Notes: generated by a model from the letters alone, not told the origin. DNA of 33,049 nt from Mogibacterium sp. (GCA_017510725.1 JAFWMD010000046.1:1-33049); one strand, 5' to 3'. Shown: positions 1-7,677, counted from the stretch's first letter. Program-made: numbers and translations.

Positions 1-108
1 CATGCACCGGCTCCTGTTAATAAGGAAGACCGTTCAATAGAAGCCCTGAGAGCCTACAGAAAGGCTGAGAAGAACAGCTCAAAGAGCAAGATCACAAAGA
101 AAAAATAA
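1..108 (+). CDS. C-terminal end of an unknown protein (partial)
   Basis: The first 36 codons of the window are open and end at TAA (106-108). The tail is strongly basic and finishes in Lys-Ile-Thr-Lys-Lys-Lys. Too little is present to assign a family. It lies 44 bases upstream of ispE on the same strand, so it may be the preceding gene of that operon. Confidence 0.55.
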   Translation, partial: HAPAPVNKEDRSIEALRAYRKAEKNSSKSKITKKK

Positions 109-120
109 AAGGAATATTTC

Positions 121-140
121 AGGGGAGCGCAACCTCCCCT
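121..140 (+). terminator. Hairpin in the ispE leader (weak terminator or attenuator)
   Basis: A perfect 7-bp inverted repeat (AGGGGAG / CTCCCCT) with a 6-base loop, followed by GTTTCATT. It lies between the upstream stop and ispE. The 5' arm is also the only Shine-Dalgarno-like purine run before ispE, so folding could limit its translation. The T tract is poor, so termination is uncertain. Confidence 0.4.
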
Positions 141-152
141 GTTTCATTGACC

Positions 153-1103
153 ATGGATAAGATAACACTTAATGCTCACGCAAAAATCAATCTGTCTCTC
201 GAGATCACCGGGAAAAGACCTGACGGCTATCATGATTTAGTCTCATTCATGCAGGGCCTGGGCCTTCATGATGTGCTGAGCATAGAAAAATGTACTCAAA
301 AAGCAACAAAATACAAGCTGCCTCATTGCACTGTAAATGGCATTGTTGTATATTTATGTACGGATGCAAAAACAATCCCGACGGACATGGACAATCTGGC
401 GTTCAGAGCCGTAAAGGCATTTACGGATGCCCTGGGAGACAGCGATTATGAAAAGTTCGGATTGACTGATACCATGCTCATAGATATCCGCAAGGACCTT
501 CCGGTATCTGCAGGCATAGGCGGAGGAAGCGCCAACGCGGCTGCATGTCTTCTGGGACTCAACGAGATGACCGGCAGACCGTTCACGCTGAGACAGCTCA
601 TGAGCATTGGCGCCGCATTTGGGGCTGACGTTCCGTTCTCTACATTCATGAATGCTTACCGGAACCGTGAAGTACTCGCCGGGCTCGATGGGCTCGAAGA
701 AGCAAGCGATTCAGCATGGACTGCCGGAATAGGTGATATAGTCGAAGCGGCGGAAAGCATCCCAAGATATGTTATCCTGGCAAATCCGGGTACTGCAGTT
801 CTTACAAAGGCAGCTTATAAAGCCTTCGATGAGATCGGATATACTGATACGGACAAGGCCGGACAGATTTTCGTCAACGACATGGAAAAATATACGCTCA
901 AGGCAGACCCGAAGGCAGCATCTCTGAAGAGATTCATGCTTGCAAAACTGGATGCAGACGAGGTCCTTATGAGCGGAAGCGGGCCTACAATGGTCGCTTA
1001 TTATAAAGACATCGATAAAGCCGGTAAAGGCATTGCTACTCTTGCTGAGTTGGCTGCAGGAGACGCCTCCATAAGGGCGTGGCTGACCGATACAGGCAAA
1101 TAA
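153..1103 (+). CDS. ispE: 4-diphosphocytidyl-2-C-methyl-D-erythritol kinase
   Basis: This GHMP-superfamily kinase phosphorylates the 2-hydroxyl of CDP-ME in the non-mevalonate (MEP) isoprenoid pathway, in the cytoplasm. The start of the 316-aa protein has the family's AKINL motif (Lys at residue 11). The glycine-rich ATP loop PVSAGIGGGSANAA is at residues 117-130, and the C-terminal GHMP motif MSGSGPT is near residue 275. Length is slightly above the usual 280-300 aa. I chose the ATG at 153 over the TTG two codons upstream because it gives the usual Met-x-Lys-Ile start. The GntR gene follows after 14 bases, an arrangement common in Clostridia. Confidence 0.95.
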   Translation: MDKITLNAHAKINLSLEITGKRPDGYHDLVSFMQGLGLHDVLSIEKCTQKATKYKLPHCTVNGIVVYLCTDAKTIPTDMDNLAFRAVKAFTDALGDSDYEKFGLTDTMLIDIRKDLPVSAGIGGGSANAAACLLGLNEMTGRPFTLRQLMSIGAAFGADVPFSTFMNAYRNREVLAGLDGLEEASDSAWTAGIGDIVEAAESIPRYVILANPGTAVLTKAAYKAFDEIGYTDTDKAGQIFVNDMEKYTLKADPKAASLKRFMLAKLDADEVLMSGSGPTMVAYYKDIDKAGKGIATLAELAAGDASIRAWLTDTGK

Positions 1104-1117
1104 TAGAGGGGGAAGTT

Positions 1118-1804
1118 ATGACTGATATTCAACTTAAGGTACAAAAGCCGTTAAAGGACCTGGTGTATCTGGAGTTAAAGCACAAGATTCTTACAGGAGA
1201 GATCGTGTCGCAGACAAGACTGATGGAGATCGACCTTTCCGAAAAGATGAATGTTAGCCGTACGCCAATCAGAGAAGCTATCAAGAGACTCTCCGATGAC
1301 GGACTTGTAAAGGTGGAGCCAAGACGCGGCGCCTATGTAGCAAACATCTCGATCAAGGACATGCTCGACGTGTTCGAAGTCAGAGAAGACATGGAGGGCT
1401 TTGTTGCAAAGCTCGCAGCACAGAGGATCACAGACGAGGAGAAAGAAACGCTCAGAGCGATCGCTGCTGAATATGAGGAAGCAATCGAGAAGGCTGATGA
1501 CAAAGAGCACATCATCGAGCTCGACGAGAAGTTCCACAACTTTATCGTAAAGTGCAGCGGCAATGAGACCCTGAGCGAACTGGTCAAGTACGTGCAGGAA
1601 CTCTCTCTGAGATTCAGATATCTGTATTATGATGATTTTTCGCTTTACGAGTCGACAGCTGAGCAGCATAACCGCATCATGGAGGCCATCAACGCCGGCC
1701 GCGACAGTGAGGCAAGAGTTGAGGCGGATGCTCATGTAAAAGCTCTTAAGGAGTTCGTCTTTGCACTTGGCAAAAAGATGGAATCCATGGGCGAGATCGA
1801 GTAA
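1118..1804 (+). CDS. GntR-family regulator, FadR/FCD subfamily
   Basis: A 228-aa transcription factor. Residues about 8-75 form the winged helix (RLMEIDLSEKMNVSRTPIRE, then a wing around EPRRGAYVA). Residues about 85-215 form the all-helical FCD ligand-binding domain, with the usual metal or ligand residues in DEKFHNFIV, EQHNRI and DAHV. The family binds operators as a dimer and is usually controlled by small organic acids; the effector here is unknown. The start at 1118 follows GAGGGGGA at good spacing. It is cotranscribed with ispE and followed by a strong terminator. Confidence 0.9.
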   Translation: MTDIQLKVQKPLKDLVYLELKHKILTGEIVSQTRLMEIDLSEKMNVSRTPIREAIKRLSDDGLVKVEPRRGAYVANISIKDMLDVFEVREDMEGFVAKLAAQRITDEEKETLRAIAAEYEEAIEKADDKEHIIELDEKFHNFIVKCSGNETLSELVKYVQELSLRFRYLYYDDFSLYESTAEQHNRIMEAINAGRDSEARVEADAHVKALKEFVFALGKKMESMGEIE

Positions 1805-1832
1805 TTCCCACCCGTATTTTTAAGCAAACAAT

Positions 1833-1868
1833 AACCCCGCATGCTTTCGCACGCGGGGTATTTATTTT
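1833..1868 (+). terminator. Intrinsic terminator after the GntR gene
   Basis: A GC-rich stem (ACCCCGC / GCGGGGT plus GC pairs) with a TTTC loop, followed by ATTTATTTT. It lies between convergent genes. It is best suited to the plus strand but may also stop htrA transcripts. Confidence 0.85.
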
Positions 1869-1886
1869 GGCCTGTGCCGGATACTA

Positions 1887-3188
1887 TCACGGCTGCTGTT
1901 GCTGGAGTTCTTCGAGAACAGTCTTGATCTCGATCTGCTGACCCTTTCTGCTTACAACTATTGATACTGTATCGCCCACCTTGCACTTTCTTACAAGAGT
2001 GATGAATTCGTTGCTGTTGGAGATCTCCTTGCCGTTGAACGATACGATACGGTCCTCTGGCTGGAATCCTGCCTTCGCGGCATTTTCACCTGTGACCTGA
2101 GCGATGTATACACCTGCGGATTCGAGTCCGTAGTACTGAGCATTATCCTCAGAAACATCGCTTATTACGATACCTACGGCAGGTGTTCCTTCAGCTGCCT
2201 GAGTTTTGCCGCCGTTTTCGATCAGATCATTGATAATAGGCGAAACCGTGTTGATAGGCAGCGCGAATGCGAGTCCCTCGACGCCTACTGCAGATGCCTT
2301 TGATTCTACGATGCCGATCAGCTCGCCCTTGTTGTTGAAGAGTCCACCGCCGGAATTCCCGCCGTTGATGGCAGCATCTGTCTGCATCAGTGTGAGAGTT
2401 GTACCTTCTACATCGAGCGTTCTGTCGAGAGCACTGATTATACCCGTTGTGGCGGTGCCGCCGAGCTGTCCCAGAGGGTTACCGATGGCTACTGCCAGAT
2501 CGCCTACGTCTACAGTACTGCTGTCACCGATCGTTGCGGTGGTGAGACCCTTTGCATCGATCTTGATTACAGCGATGTCGTTAGCCGGATCGCTTCCGAC
2601 TATGCGCGCTACATATGATTCACCGTTGTGAAGAGTTACCTCTACCTTATTGGCTCCCTGAATGACGTGATAATTTGTAGCGATATATCCGTCTTCCTTT
2701 ACTATGACACCCGAGCCTGCACCCTGAACGAGCTGCATCTGGCCCCACATGTTCTGCTGTGTACCTGACATCAAGATCTCAACTACGGCATTCTCATTCT
2801 TGTCAACGATCTGCGCAACGGTCAGCTCACTTCCTGTTGCGTCACCGAGATCGAGCTGCGACAGCTCGGAATCGTGTCTGGCTGTTCTGCCGTCTGAAGT
2901 GGTCCTGCTGAAATATGTGCCTGATATGAATGCGCCAAGCAGAGAGCTCAGTATCATCGTCAGTATCATGCAGACGACAAGGGCGCCCTTGGTTACATAT
3001 TTCTTCTCTTTTGGCTTGCTGTGCGATGGGCCTGACGGAGCTGCATGAGCCGGCTTGTCGATGACCGTCTTAGGATAATCTATTTCTACCGTCTTGCCCC
3101 GGTCCATTTCAGGTTCTTCAAATTCCTTTACGAAACTTACTATGTCTTTTTCATTATCATCCATATTACAATACCTGCCTGGCAGCAT
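1887..3188 (-). CDS. htrA: HtrA/DegP-like membrane-anchored serine protease with PDZ domain
   Basis: A quality-control protease that degrades misfolded exported proteins on the outer face of the membrane. Residues 1-67 are a charged cytoplasmic tail and residues 68-93 a single transmembrane segment. The trypsin-like domain spans about 125-320 and carries the triad His174 (TNYHVI), Asp204 (ANDIAV) and Ser279 (GGNSGG). A PDZ domain follows at about 335-425. The Gln/Pro-rich tail is unusual but harmless. The start is unsettled: ATG at 3188 or ATG at 3164 (MDDNEKD). The second has a nearer AGG, and the first lies in a hairpin. It is convergent with the GntR gene. Confidence 0.93.
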   Translation of the reverse strand: MLPGRYCNMDDNEKDIVSFVKEFEEPEMDRGKTVEIDYPKTVIDKPAHAAPSGPSHSKPKEKKYVTKGALVVCMILTMILSSLLGAFISGTYFSRTTSDGRTARHDSELSQLDLGDATGSELTVAQIVDKNENAVVEILMSGTQQNMWGQMQLVQGAGSGVIVKEDGYIATNYHVIQGANKVEVTLHNGESYVARIVGSDPANDIAVIKIDAKGLTTATIGDSSTVDVGDLAVAIGNPLGQLGGTATTGIISALDRTLDVEGTTLTLMQTDAAINGGNSGGGLFNNKGELIGIVESKASAVGVEGLAFALPINTVSPIINDLIENGGKTQAAEGTPAVGIVISDVSEDNAQYYGLESAGVYIAQVTGENAAKAGFQPEDRIVSFNGKEISNSNEFITLVRKCKVGDTVSIVVSRKGQQIEIKTVLEELQQQQP

Positions 3189-3297
3189 ATCCGCTGCCGT
3201 TTCCTTTCCATATATATAGTATAGCTCTAAACTAAAATGAAACTTAAAAATTTTTTTAATTGTACATGAAATATTAAAGTTTTCAAATATGACGATA

Positions 3298-3325
3298 TTG
3301 TGTCAATTATGTCAAATGTTATAAA
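3298..3325 (+). promoter_or_regulatory. Sigma-A-type promoter for the DUF1934-DUF1846 operon
   Basis: TTGTGT (3298-3303), a 16-base spacer and TATAAA (3320-3325). The predicted start of transcription is near 3332, only about 5 bases before the ATG at 3337, so the first gene may have almost no leader. The surrounding intergenic region is AT-rich. Confidence 0.55.
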
Positions 3326-3336
3326 ATATTTCTGTT

Positions 3337-3813
3337 ATGAAAAAAAGCGTCAACCTGAGGATCACAAGCACTCAATATATCGAAAACCTCAAACCGAGCG
3401 GGGAAGCATTCCGCCGTGAGCTCGAGCTTGAGGACTCGATGGAGATCCTAACCGAAGGCACCATGTATTCGCGCAACAACGCGACATACATCACCTATGA
3501 GGAACTGGAGGCCCTCGGTACGGAAGACATCCGTACTCTGTTCAAACTCGAGGACGGTTCTATTCGCATACGCAAATACACCAGAAACGAGGATGAAGAG
3601 GGCATGGACATGACGCTCAAGCCGGGCATACTCAATATTACGAGATATCAGGTCCCTATGATGCCTTCGGTGAACCTTGAAGTATACACCAACAAGCTCG
3701 AGGATAACCTCGACGAAGATGGATATGGCAAGGTCTCCGTAGACTACAAGATCAAATTCGACAAATTCTTCTCGAGGCGAAACATACTCGAGATTGAGGT
3801 TATGCCTTCATAA
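3337..3813 (+). CDS. DUF1934 family protein (YwiB-like beta-barrel)
   Basis: A 158-aa protein of unknown function that resembles DUF1934/YwiB, a small calycin-like beta-barrel family common in Firmicutes. Family-like stretches are TYITYEE near residue 50, LEDGSIRIRKYT near 75, a glycine turn before the ITRYQVP strand, and a C-terminal segment ending in ILEIEV. There is no Shine-Dalgarno sequence before the ATG, which fits the nearby promoter (possible leaderless mRNA). Only 15 bases separate it from the start of the DUF1846 gene, so the two are cotranscribed. Confidence 0.75.
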   Translation: MKKSVNLRITSTQYIENLKPSGEAFRRELELEDSMEILTEGTMYSRNNATYITYEELEALGTEDIRTLFKLEDGSIRIRKYTRNEDEEGMDMTLKPGILNITRYQVPMMPSVNLEVYTNKLEDNLDEDGYGKVSVDYKIKFDKFFSRRNILEIEVMPS

Positions 3814-3828
3814 ATGAAAGAGGTAGAC

Positions 3829-5340
3829 ATGAAAAAAGTGGGTTTCAGCACAGAGCAATACATCGAGGAGCAGTCAAAATACATTCTTGAAAGGATCAGA
3901 AGCGGCGAAGGCAGGCTGTATCTTGAATTCGGCGGTAAGCTGGTCGAAGACAAGCATGCCATGAGAGTGCTTCCGGGCTTTGATGAGAATGCCAAGATCA
4001 AACTGCTGCAAAGGATGAGCGATCAGGCCGAGATAATCATCTGCATTTATGCAGGCGACATCATCAAGAGCAAGACACGCCAGGACTTCGGCATCACATA
4101 CGATCTGGAAGTCATGAGACTGATCGACGAGTTCAGAAGCTTCGACCTTTCGGTCAACTCCGTTGTTGTCACGAGGTATGAGGATGCTCCGTCAGTCAAC
4201 CAGTTCATGGCCAAGCTCGAAAGGCGCGGGATCCGCACGTATAAGCACATGTTCACCAAGGGCTATCCGACAGACGTGGACACTATCGTATCCGAGGCAG
4301 GTTATGGAGCCAATCCGTACATCGAAGTATCGAAGCCTCTGATCGTTGTGACCGGCCCGGGCGGAGGTTCAGGCAAGCTGGCGACATCGCTCTCACAGGT
4401 CTATCATGAGTATAAGCGCGGCCGCAAGGCAAGATACGCCAAGTTTGAGACCTTCCCGATCTGGAACCTGCCGCTTAAGCACCCTGTGAACATCGCCTAT
4501 GAGGCTGCCACCGCGGACCTCAAGGACTTCAACATGATCGACCCGTTCCACCTCGACGCTTACGGCCAGACTGCGGTCAACTACAACAGAGATGTAGACG
4601 CATTCCCTGTGCTCAGGAGAATACTCCACGCGATTACCGGCTCGGACGAAGGATATAAATCACCTACTGACATGGGCGTAAACAGATGCGGCTTTGCCAT
4701 AACCGATGACGAAGTCTGCAGAGAGGCCGCCAAGCAGGAGATCGTACGCAGATACCTGATCGCGGAATGCTCATACAGAAAAGGCACTATCGAGGCATCA
4801 ACACTCGAAAGATGCAAGCTCCTGATGGAAGAAGTCGGAGCTTCAAGATACGACAGGCCGGTAGTTGCTGCAGCGGAGGAATACGCAGAAATCAAGAGGG
4901 CGCAGAACCCTGAAAGATACGAGAACGTGGTGGTATCTGCCATGCAGCTGCCTGACGGTACGATCGTGACCGGAAGATCATCACGCAGAATGGTGGCTAC
5001 GGCGGCCATGGTGCTCAACGCCATCAAGAAACTGGCGGGAATCCAGGACGACATGCTGATCATATCGCCGCCGATTTTTGAGAGCATGTCGAGTACAAAG
5101 GCGGGGATCCTCCACGACAAGACCAGCCTCAACCTCGAGGAAGTCATCATGGCGCTCACTCTGACCAAGCTGATCAACCCGTTCGCAGAGCTTGCTCTCA
5201 AGGAGATCCCTAACCTTAACGGCTGCATCGCTCACTGCACCGCCATTCTTTCCGACAAGGACGAGCAGGCAGTAAGGGCGCTTGGAATCGACATAACTTC
5301 GAATCCGGAGTTTTCAAATAACAATCTTTATTCAGTATAA
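3829..5340 (+). CDS. DUF1846 domain-containing protein
   Basis: A 503-aa cytoplasmic protein matching the length and pattern of DUF1846, a conserved Firmicute/Actinobacterial family without an established reaction. The middle has a P-loop-like glycine motif, VTGPGGGSGK (about residues 175-184), that suggests nucleotide or phosphate binding. The preferred start is ATG 3829, preceded by AAGAGG at 6-base spacing. An earlier in-frame ATG (3814) directly follows the DUF1934 stop but lacks a ribosome site. Coupling to DUF1934 suggests cotranscription. Confidence 0.88.
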   Translation: MKKVGFSTEQYIEEQSKYILERIRSGEGRLYLEFGGKLVEDKHAMRVLPGFDENAKIKLLQRMSDQAEIIICIYAGDIIKSKTRQDFGITYDLEVMRLIDEFRSFDLSVNSVVVTRYEDAPSVNQFMAKLERRGIRTYKHMFTKGYPTDVDTIVSEAGYGANPYIEVSKPLIVVTGPGGGSGKLATSLSQVYHEYKRGRKARYAKFETFPIWNLPLKHPVNIAYEAATADLKDFNMIDPFHLDAYGQTAVNYNRDVDAFPVLRRILHAITGSDEGYKSPTDMGVNRCGFAITDDEVCREAAKQEIVRRYLIAECSYRKGTIEASTLERCKLLMEEVGASRYDRPVVAAAEEYAEIKRAQNPERYENVVVSAMQLPDGTIVTGRSSRRMVATAAMVLNAIKKLAGIQDDMLIISPPIFESMSSTKAGILHDKTSLNLEEVIMALTLTKLINPFAELALKEIPNLNGCIAHCTAILSDKDEQAVRALGIDITSNPEFSNNNLYSV

Positions 5341-5422
5341 GGTGTCCGGAGGCCTGGCACCTCCGATGATTACCTGTATTGCTCAGCGGATCTGCACCCG
5401 GATGCAGACGAAAGGAGGAGAA

Positions 5423-5575
5423 ATGAAAGTCAACACAAAGAAGCTCATGGAAAAAGCAGCTGGTGCTTCAACAGGACTTGCAGTAGCTGTAGCATTTCTC
5501 AACGTTGCTCTCCTGGTGACGAAACTCGTGCAGACAGTTACAGAGGAAGCACCGAAACTCGAGGATAAGGAATAA
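5423..5575 (+). CDS. 50-aa single-pass membrane peptide
   Basis: A short ORF with a very strong ribosome site (AAAGGAGG, 5411-5418) four bases before ATG. It has a basic N-terminus, then a hydrophobic helix (STGLAVAVAFLNVALLVTKL, about residues 17-36) and an acidic tail. This is the topology of a small inner-membrane peptide with the basic end inside. I do not recognise a family. The terminator after it closes the DUF1934-DUF1846 operon. The 80-base gap before it holds small hairpins (for example CTGCA/TGCAG at 5392-5407). Confidence 0.7.
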   Translation: MKVNTKKLMEKAAGASTGLAVAVAFLNVALLVTKLVQTVTEEAPKLEDKE

Positions 5576-5603
5576 TAATACAGGCAAAATCCTAAGTTTA
5601 AAG

Positions 5604-5659
5604 AAGTCGCGTATTGTAGTATCAGCTTGATCTGTTTCTCAGAATAGCGCGACTTTTTT
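5604..5659 (+). terminator. Intrinsic terminator with a long loop
   Basis: AAGTCGCG (5604-5611) pairs with CGCGACTT (5648-5655), extended by TATT/AATA, and is followed by a run of six T. The T run merges into a TTTAT that may be the target site of the TnpB element. Confidence 0.75.
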
Positions 5660-5678
5660 ATTGGAAATGATGCAACTG

Positions 5679-5707
5679 TTGAAAGGGCAAAGATTTTACG
5701 CTATAAT
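5679..5707 (+). promoter_or_regulatory. Promoter of tnpB
   Basis: TTGAAA (5679-5684), exactly 17 bases, TATAAT (5702-5707): a near-consensus sigma-A promoter. It rules out the TTG at 5661 as the translation start. Confidence 0.8.
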
Positions 5708-5747
5708 AAGAACGCGTGTTCGGCAAACTCTCTTGATGATATTAAAT

Positions 5748-6908
5748 ATGAAAATAACCCTAACTGCTAAAGTGAAAATACTTCCTGATGAGGAGACAAA
5801 GAGCATTCTTATCAGAACATTGCACACATACACTTCAGCGTGTAATTATGTTTCTGTGCACTTGTTCTCTACACAGAATATGAATAAGAGAGCATTACAT
5901 GGAGAGCTTTACTATGAACTCAGGAGAAGATATGCGCTTAAATCACAAATGGCTGAGTCCGTAATTCGCACTGTCCTGGCAAAGTATAAATCACTAGATT
6001 CTCTGCATAAACCCTGGACGCTTATAAGGTTTAACAAGCCACAGTGCGATCTTGTTTGGAATAGGGACTATTCGCTCAAGGGAGATAAGTTTTCCGTTGG
6101 CACACTCGATGGACGAAAAAGGATGTCATTCGCAAAACCTAGCTCGTCTCTTTCTGGGAAGCTTGGAACAGCCAAACTGGTCTATAAACATAACAAGTTT
6201 TATCTTCATGTTCCTGTCACGCATGAAGTTCCGAACATTTCTGAAGAAGACATAGCTAACGTTGTCGGTATTGATAGAGGTATACGTTTTCTTGCAACAT
6301 GCTATGATAGCAATGGAAAAACTCTATTTCATTCAGGCGCTGAGGTAAAAACTAAAAGAGCACATTTCCTTGAGCTACGAAGAGAACTGGCAAGAACTGG
6401 AACTTCTTCATCAAGGAAGAGACTTAAGGCAATTGGTCAGAGAGAAAACCGTTGGATGAGAGATTTCAATCATTGTCTCAGTAAGACACTCACTGAACAT
6501 TATCCTGAGGGTACTTTGTTTGTTCTTGAAGATTTATCCGGTATTTGCGCAACTACAGAAAATGTCAAGACGAGAAACCGTTATGTTAATGTATCCTGGC
6601 CATACTATGATTTTGAGCAGAAACTTATGTATAAAGCTGCATTTAGAGGCCAGAAAGTCATCAAGGTAAACCCTGCATATACTTCGCAGACGTGCCCCAT
6701 ATGTGGGAAACGAGAAAAAGCTAATCGAGACAAGGTGAGACATATTTTTAGGTGTAATGGCTGTGGTTACACATCTAATGATGACAGGATAGCAGCGATG
6801 AATCTGCATAGCATGGGAATTAAGTACCTGATGCAGTCTGGTGAGAGCAAGTCTCTTGCTGGCGGGGCGAAGCCAACCGTCCCAGATGTGACGCCAACCA
6901 TACAGTAG
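5748..6908 (+). CDS. tnpB: TnpB RNA-guided nuclease (IS605 OrfB / IS1341 type)
   Basis: A 386-aa protein of normal TnpB length. It starts MKITLTAKVK, typical of the family. RuvC catalytic acids are all present: Asp176 (VGIDRG), Glu261 (VLEDLS) and Asp346 (NDDRIAAMNL). The zinc ribbon has Cys316/Cys319 and Cys336/Cys339 (CPICG, CNGCG). TnpB proteins cut DNA guided by an omega-RNA read from the element's right end, and so keep the element in place after excision. The protein looks intact. The ribosome site before ATG 5748 is weak. The C-terminal codons overlap the probable omega-RNA. Codon use is more AT-rich than the upstream core genes. Confidence 0.93.
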   Translation: MKITLTAKVKILPDEETKSILIRTLHTYTSACNYVSVHLFSTQNMNKRALHGELYYELRRRYALKSQMAESVIRTVLAKYKSLDSLHKPWTLIRFNKPQCDLVWNRDYSLKGDKFSVGTLDGRKRMSFAKPSSSLSGKLGTAKLVYKHNKFYLHVPVTHEVPNISEEDIANVVGIDRGIRFLATCYDSNGKTLFHSGAEVKTKRAHFLELRRELARTGTSSSRKRLKAIGQRENRWMRDFNHCLSKTLTEHYPEGTLFVLEDLSGICATTENVKTRNRYVNVSWPYYDFEQKLMYKAAFRGQKVIKVNPAYTSQTCPICGKREKANRDKVRHIFRCNGCGYTSNDDRIAAMNLHSMGIKYLMQSGESKSLAGGAKPTVPDVTPTIQ

Positions 6909-7025
6909 TAATCTGTATGAGTAACATACGTAGGAGGTCGAACATATTCTGCGGGGCAGTCACAAGCCTATATTGTAAGACAGTAGTACCTACAAAAGGC
7001 TGTTGACTCGTAACGAGAGGTTGCA
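6846..7025 (+). ncRNA. Putative omega-RNA of the TnpB element
   Basis: The last 60 bases of tnpB and the 115 bases after its stop hold several small stems: AGCAAG/CTTGCT (6846-6862), GGC-GGGGCGAA-GCC just after it, and CTCG-TAA-CGAG near the right end. In this family the guide RNA comes from exactly this position, with the guide lying just beyond the element's edge. Boundaries are inferred, not seen. Confidence 0.5.
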
Positions 7026-7036
7026 ATCAATATTTG

Positions 7037-7065
7037 TTGAAAAAAGAGAAAAGCTCTGCTACAAT
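7037..7065 (+). promoter_or_regulatory. Promoter of tRNA-Thr
   Basis: TTGAAA (7037-7042), 17 bases, TACAAT (7060-7065). A second weaker set, TTGTCT (7071-7076) and TATAAT (7092-7097) with a 15-base spacer, lies just downstream. Either could drive the tRNA at 7134. Confidence 0.65.
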
Positions 7066-7133
7066 AACCATTGTCTTGCATATCGCGGGTATATAATCGT
7101 TATTAAACGGTTTTGTAAGCAACGTAGCAATTT

Positions 7134-7208
7134 GCTGATATAGCTTAATGGCAGAGCACAGCATTCGTAACGCTGAGGTTGTGGGTTCGACTCCCACTAT
7201 CAGCTCCA
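7134..7208 (+). tRNA. tRNA-Thr (anticodon CGT)
   Basis: The full cloverleaf can be drawn: acceptor GCTGATA/TATCAGC, D arm GCTT/GAGC, anticodon loop TTCGTAA with CGT at 7166-7168, T arm GTGGG-TTCGACT-CCCAC, and an encoded CCA (7206-7208). The anticodon stem CAGCA/CGCTG has an A-C mismatch at the loop-closing pair, where related tRNAs have A-T. It should read ACG codons. Its 3' end matches the fragments at 28041, 28254 and 32571. Confidence 0.92.
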
Positions 7209-7214
7209 TTTTTG

Positions 7215-7245
7215 AGGACTTTCGGTCGATTCCGGAAGTCCTTTT
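7215..7245 (+). terminator. Terminator after tRNA-Thr
   Basis: AGGACTT (7215-7221) pairs with AAGTCCT (7236-7242), continued by CGG/CCG, and is followed by TTTT. Confidence 0.8.
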
Positions 7246-7249
7246 ACTT

Positions 7250-7480
7250 ACTGACTTTCGTTGAAATTCCAATATGTTGAGCAATTTCGACGAACGCCGG
7301 ACAACGAGGCAAAACGCTGCTAAACGATGGGATGAAGGGGATTTTTTGTGGGGTGTCTCGTGGTATGTGAGGAGAAACGAAGTTGATTCTTTGAAGCTTC
7401 AAACTCAGTGTTTCCAATATGTCCCCGACTTTTCGACTCTCATCAATCGCGACAGACTCGTCTCCCGACACACTTCGACG
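7250..7480 (+). repeat. Dispersed repeat, copy A (downstream of tRNA-Thr)
   Basis: This non-coding stretch resembles 32624-32850. Shared blocks include TTTCGTTGAAATT, TGTT-AGCA, CGCCG-ACAACG and AAAACGCTGC in the same order, then a CAGTGTTT-CCAA/CAGTGTTTTCAA block further on. Both copies lie just beyond a tRNA-Thr 3' end and its terminator. I see no convincing protein in either copy. The rest of the gap to 7677 is AT-rich, with the 9-mer CATATCGCG at 7589 and 7611. Confidence 0.6.
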
Positions 7481-7677
7481 CCTTACATTATGCGAGAGTC
7501 ATCCTCCTTCAAGTGGGATCTGAATGAGATGTCTCACTCGCTTTATATGATAAATATAGATATCAGATTGTAAATGATACGATCAGAACATATCGCGATT
7601 TGCACAATTGCATATCGCGTTTTTTTAATTTACGATGATTCTGGCAATAGTGATTATTATGATCGGAGGTTAATGTT

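Larger units (their letters stand above)
5661..7025 (+). mobile_element. IS200/IS605-group element with tnpB only
   Basis: The inferred unit holds tnpB with its own promoter and a structured 3' region. No tnpA (Y1 transposase) ORF is present, so the element cannot move alone. The left edge is placed just after TTTAT in the upstream terminator's T tract. The right edge is placed near the small hairpin CTCG-TAA-CGAG (6995-7005 to about 7025). Both edges are approximate. It sits immediately before the tRNA-Thr promoter. Confidence 0.6.

Noticed and set aside
7027-7284. Minus-strand ORF containing VGVEPTTSALRM
   Set aside because: This is the classic false protein produced by translating the antisense of a tRNA gene; the tRNA-Thr explains it fully.
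7274-7573. Plus-strand 99-codon ORF after the tRNA
   Set aside because: It lies in the dispersed repeat, the matching repeat copy has no equivalent open frame, and there is no ribosome site.
7589-7630. CATATCGCG direct repeats considered as a small CRISPR
   Set aside because: There are only two adjacent 9-mers with a 13-base gap; CRISPR repeats and spacers are much longer, and no cas gene is present.
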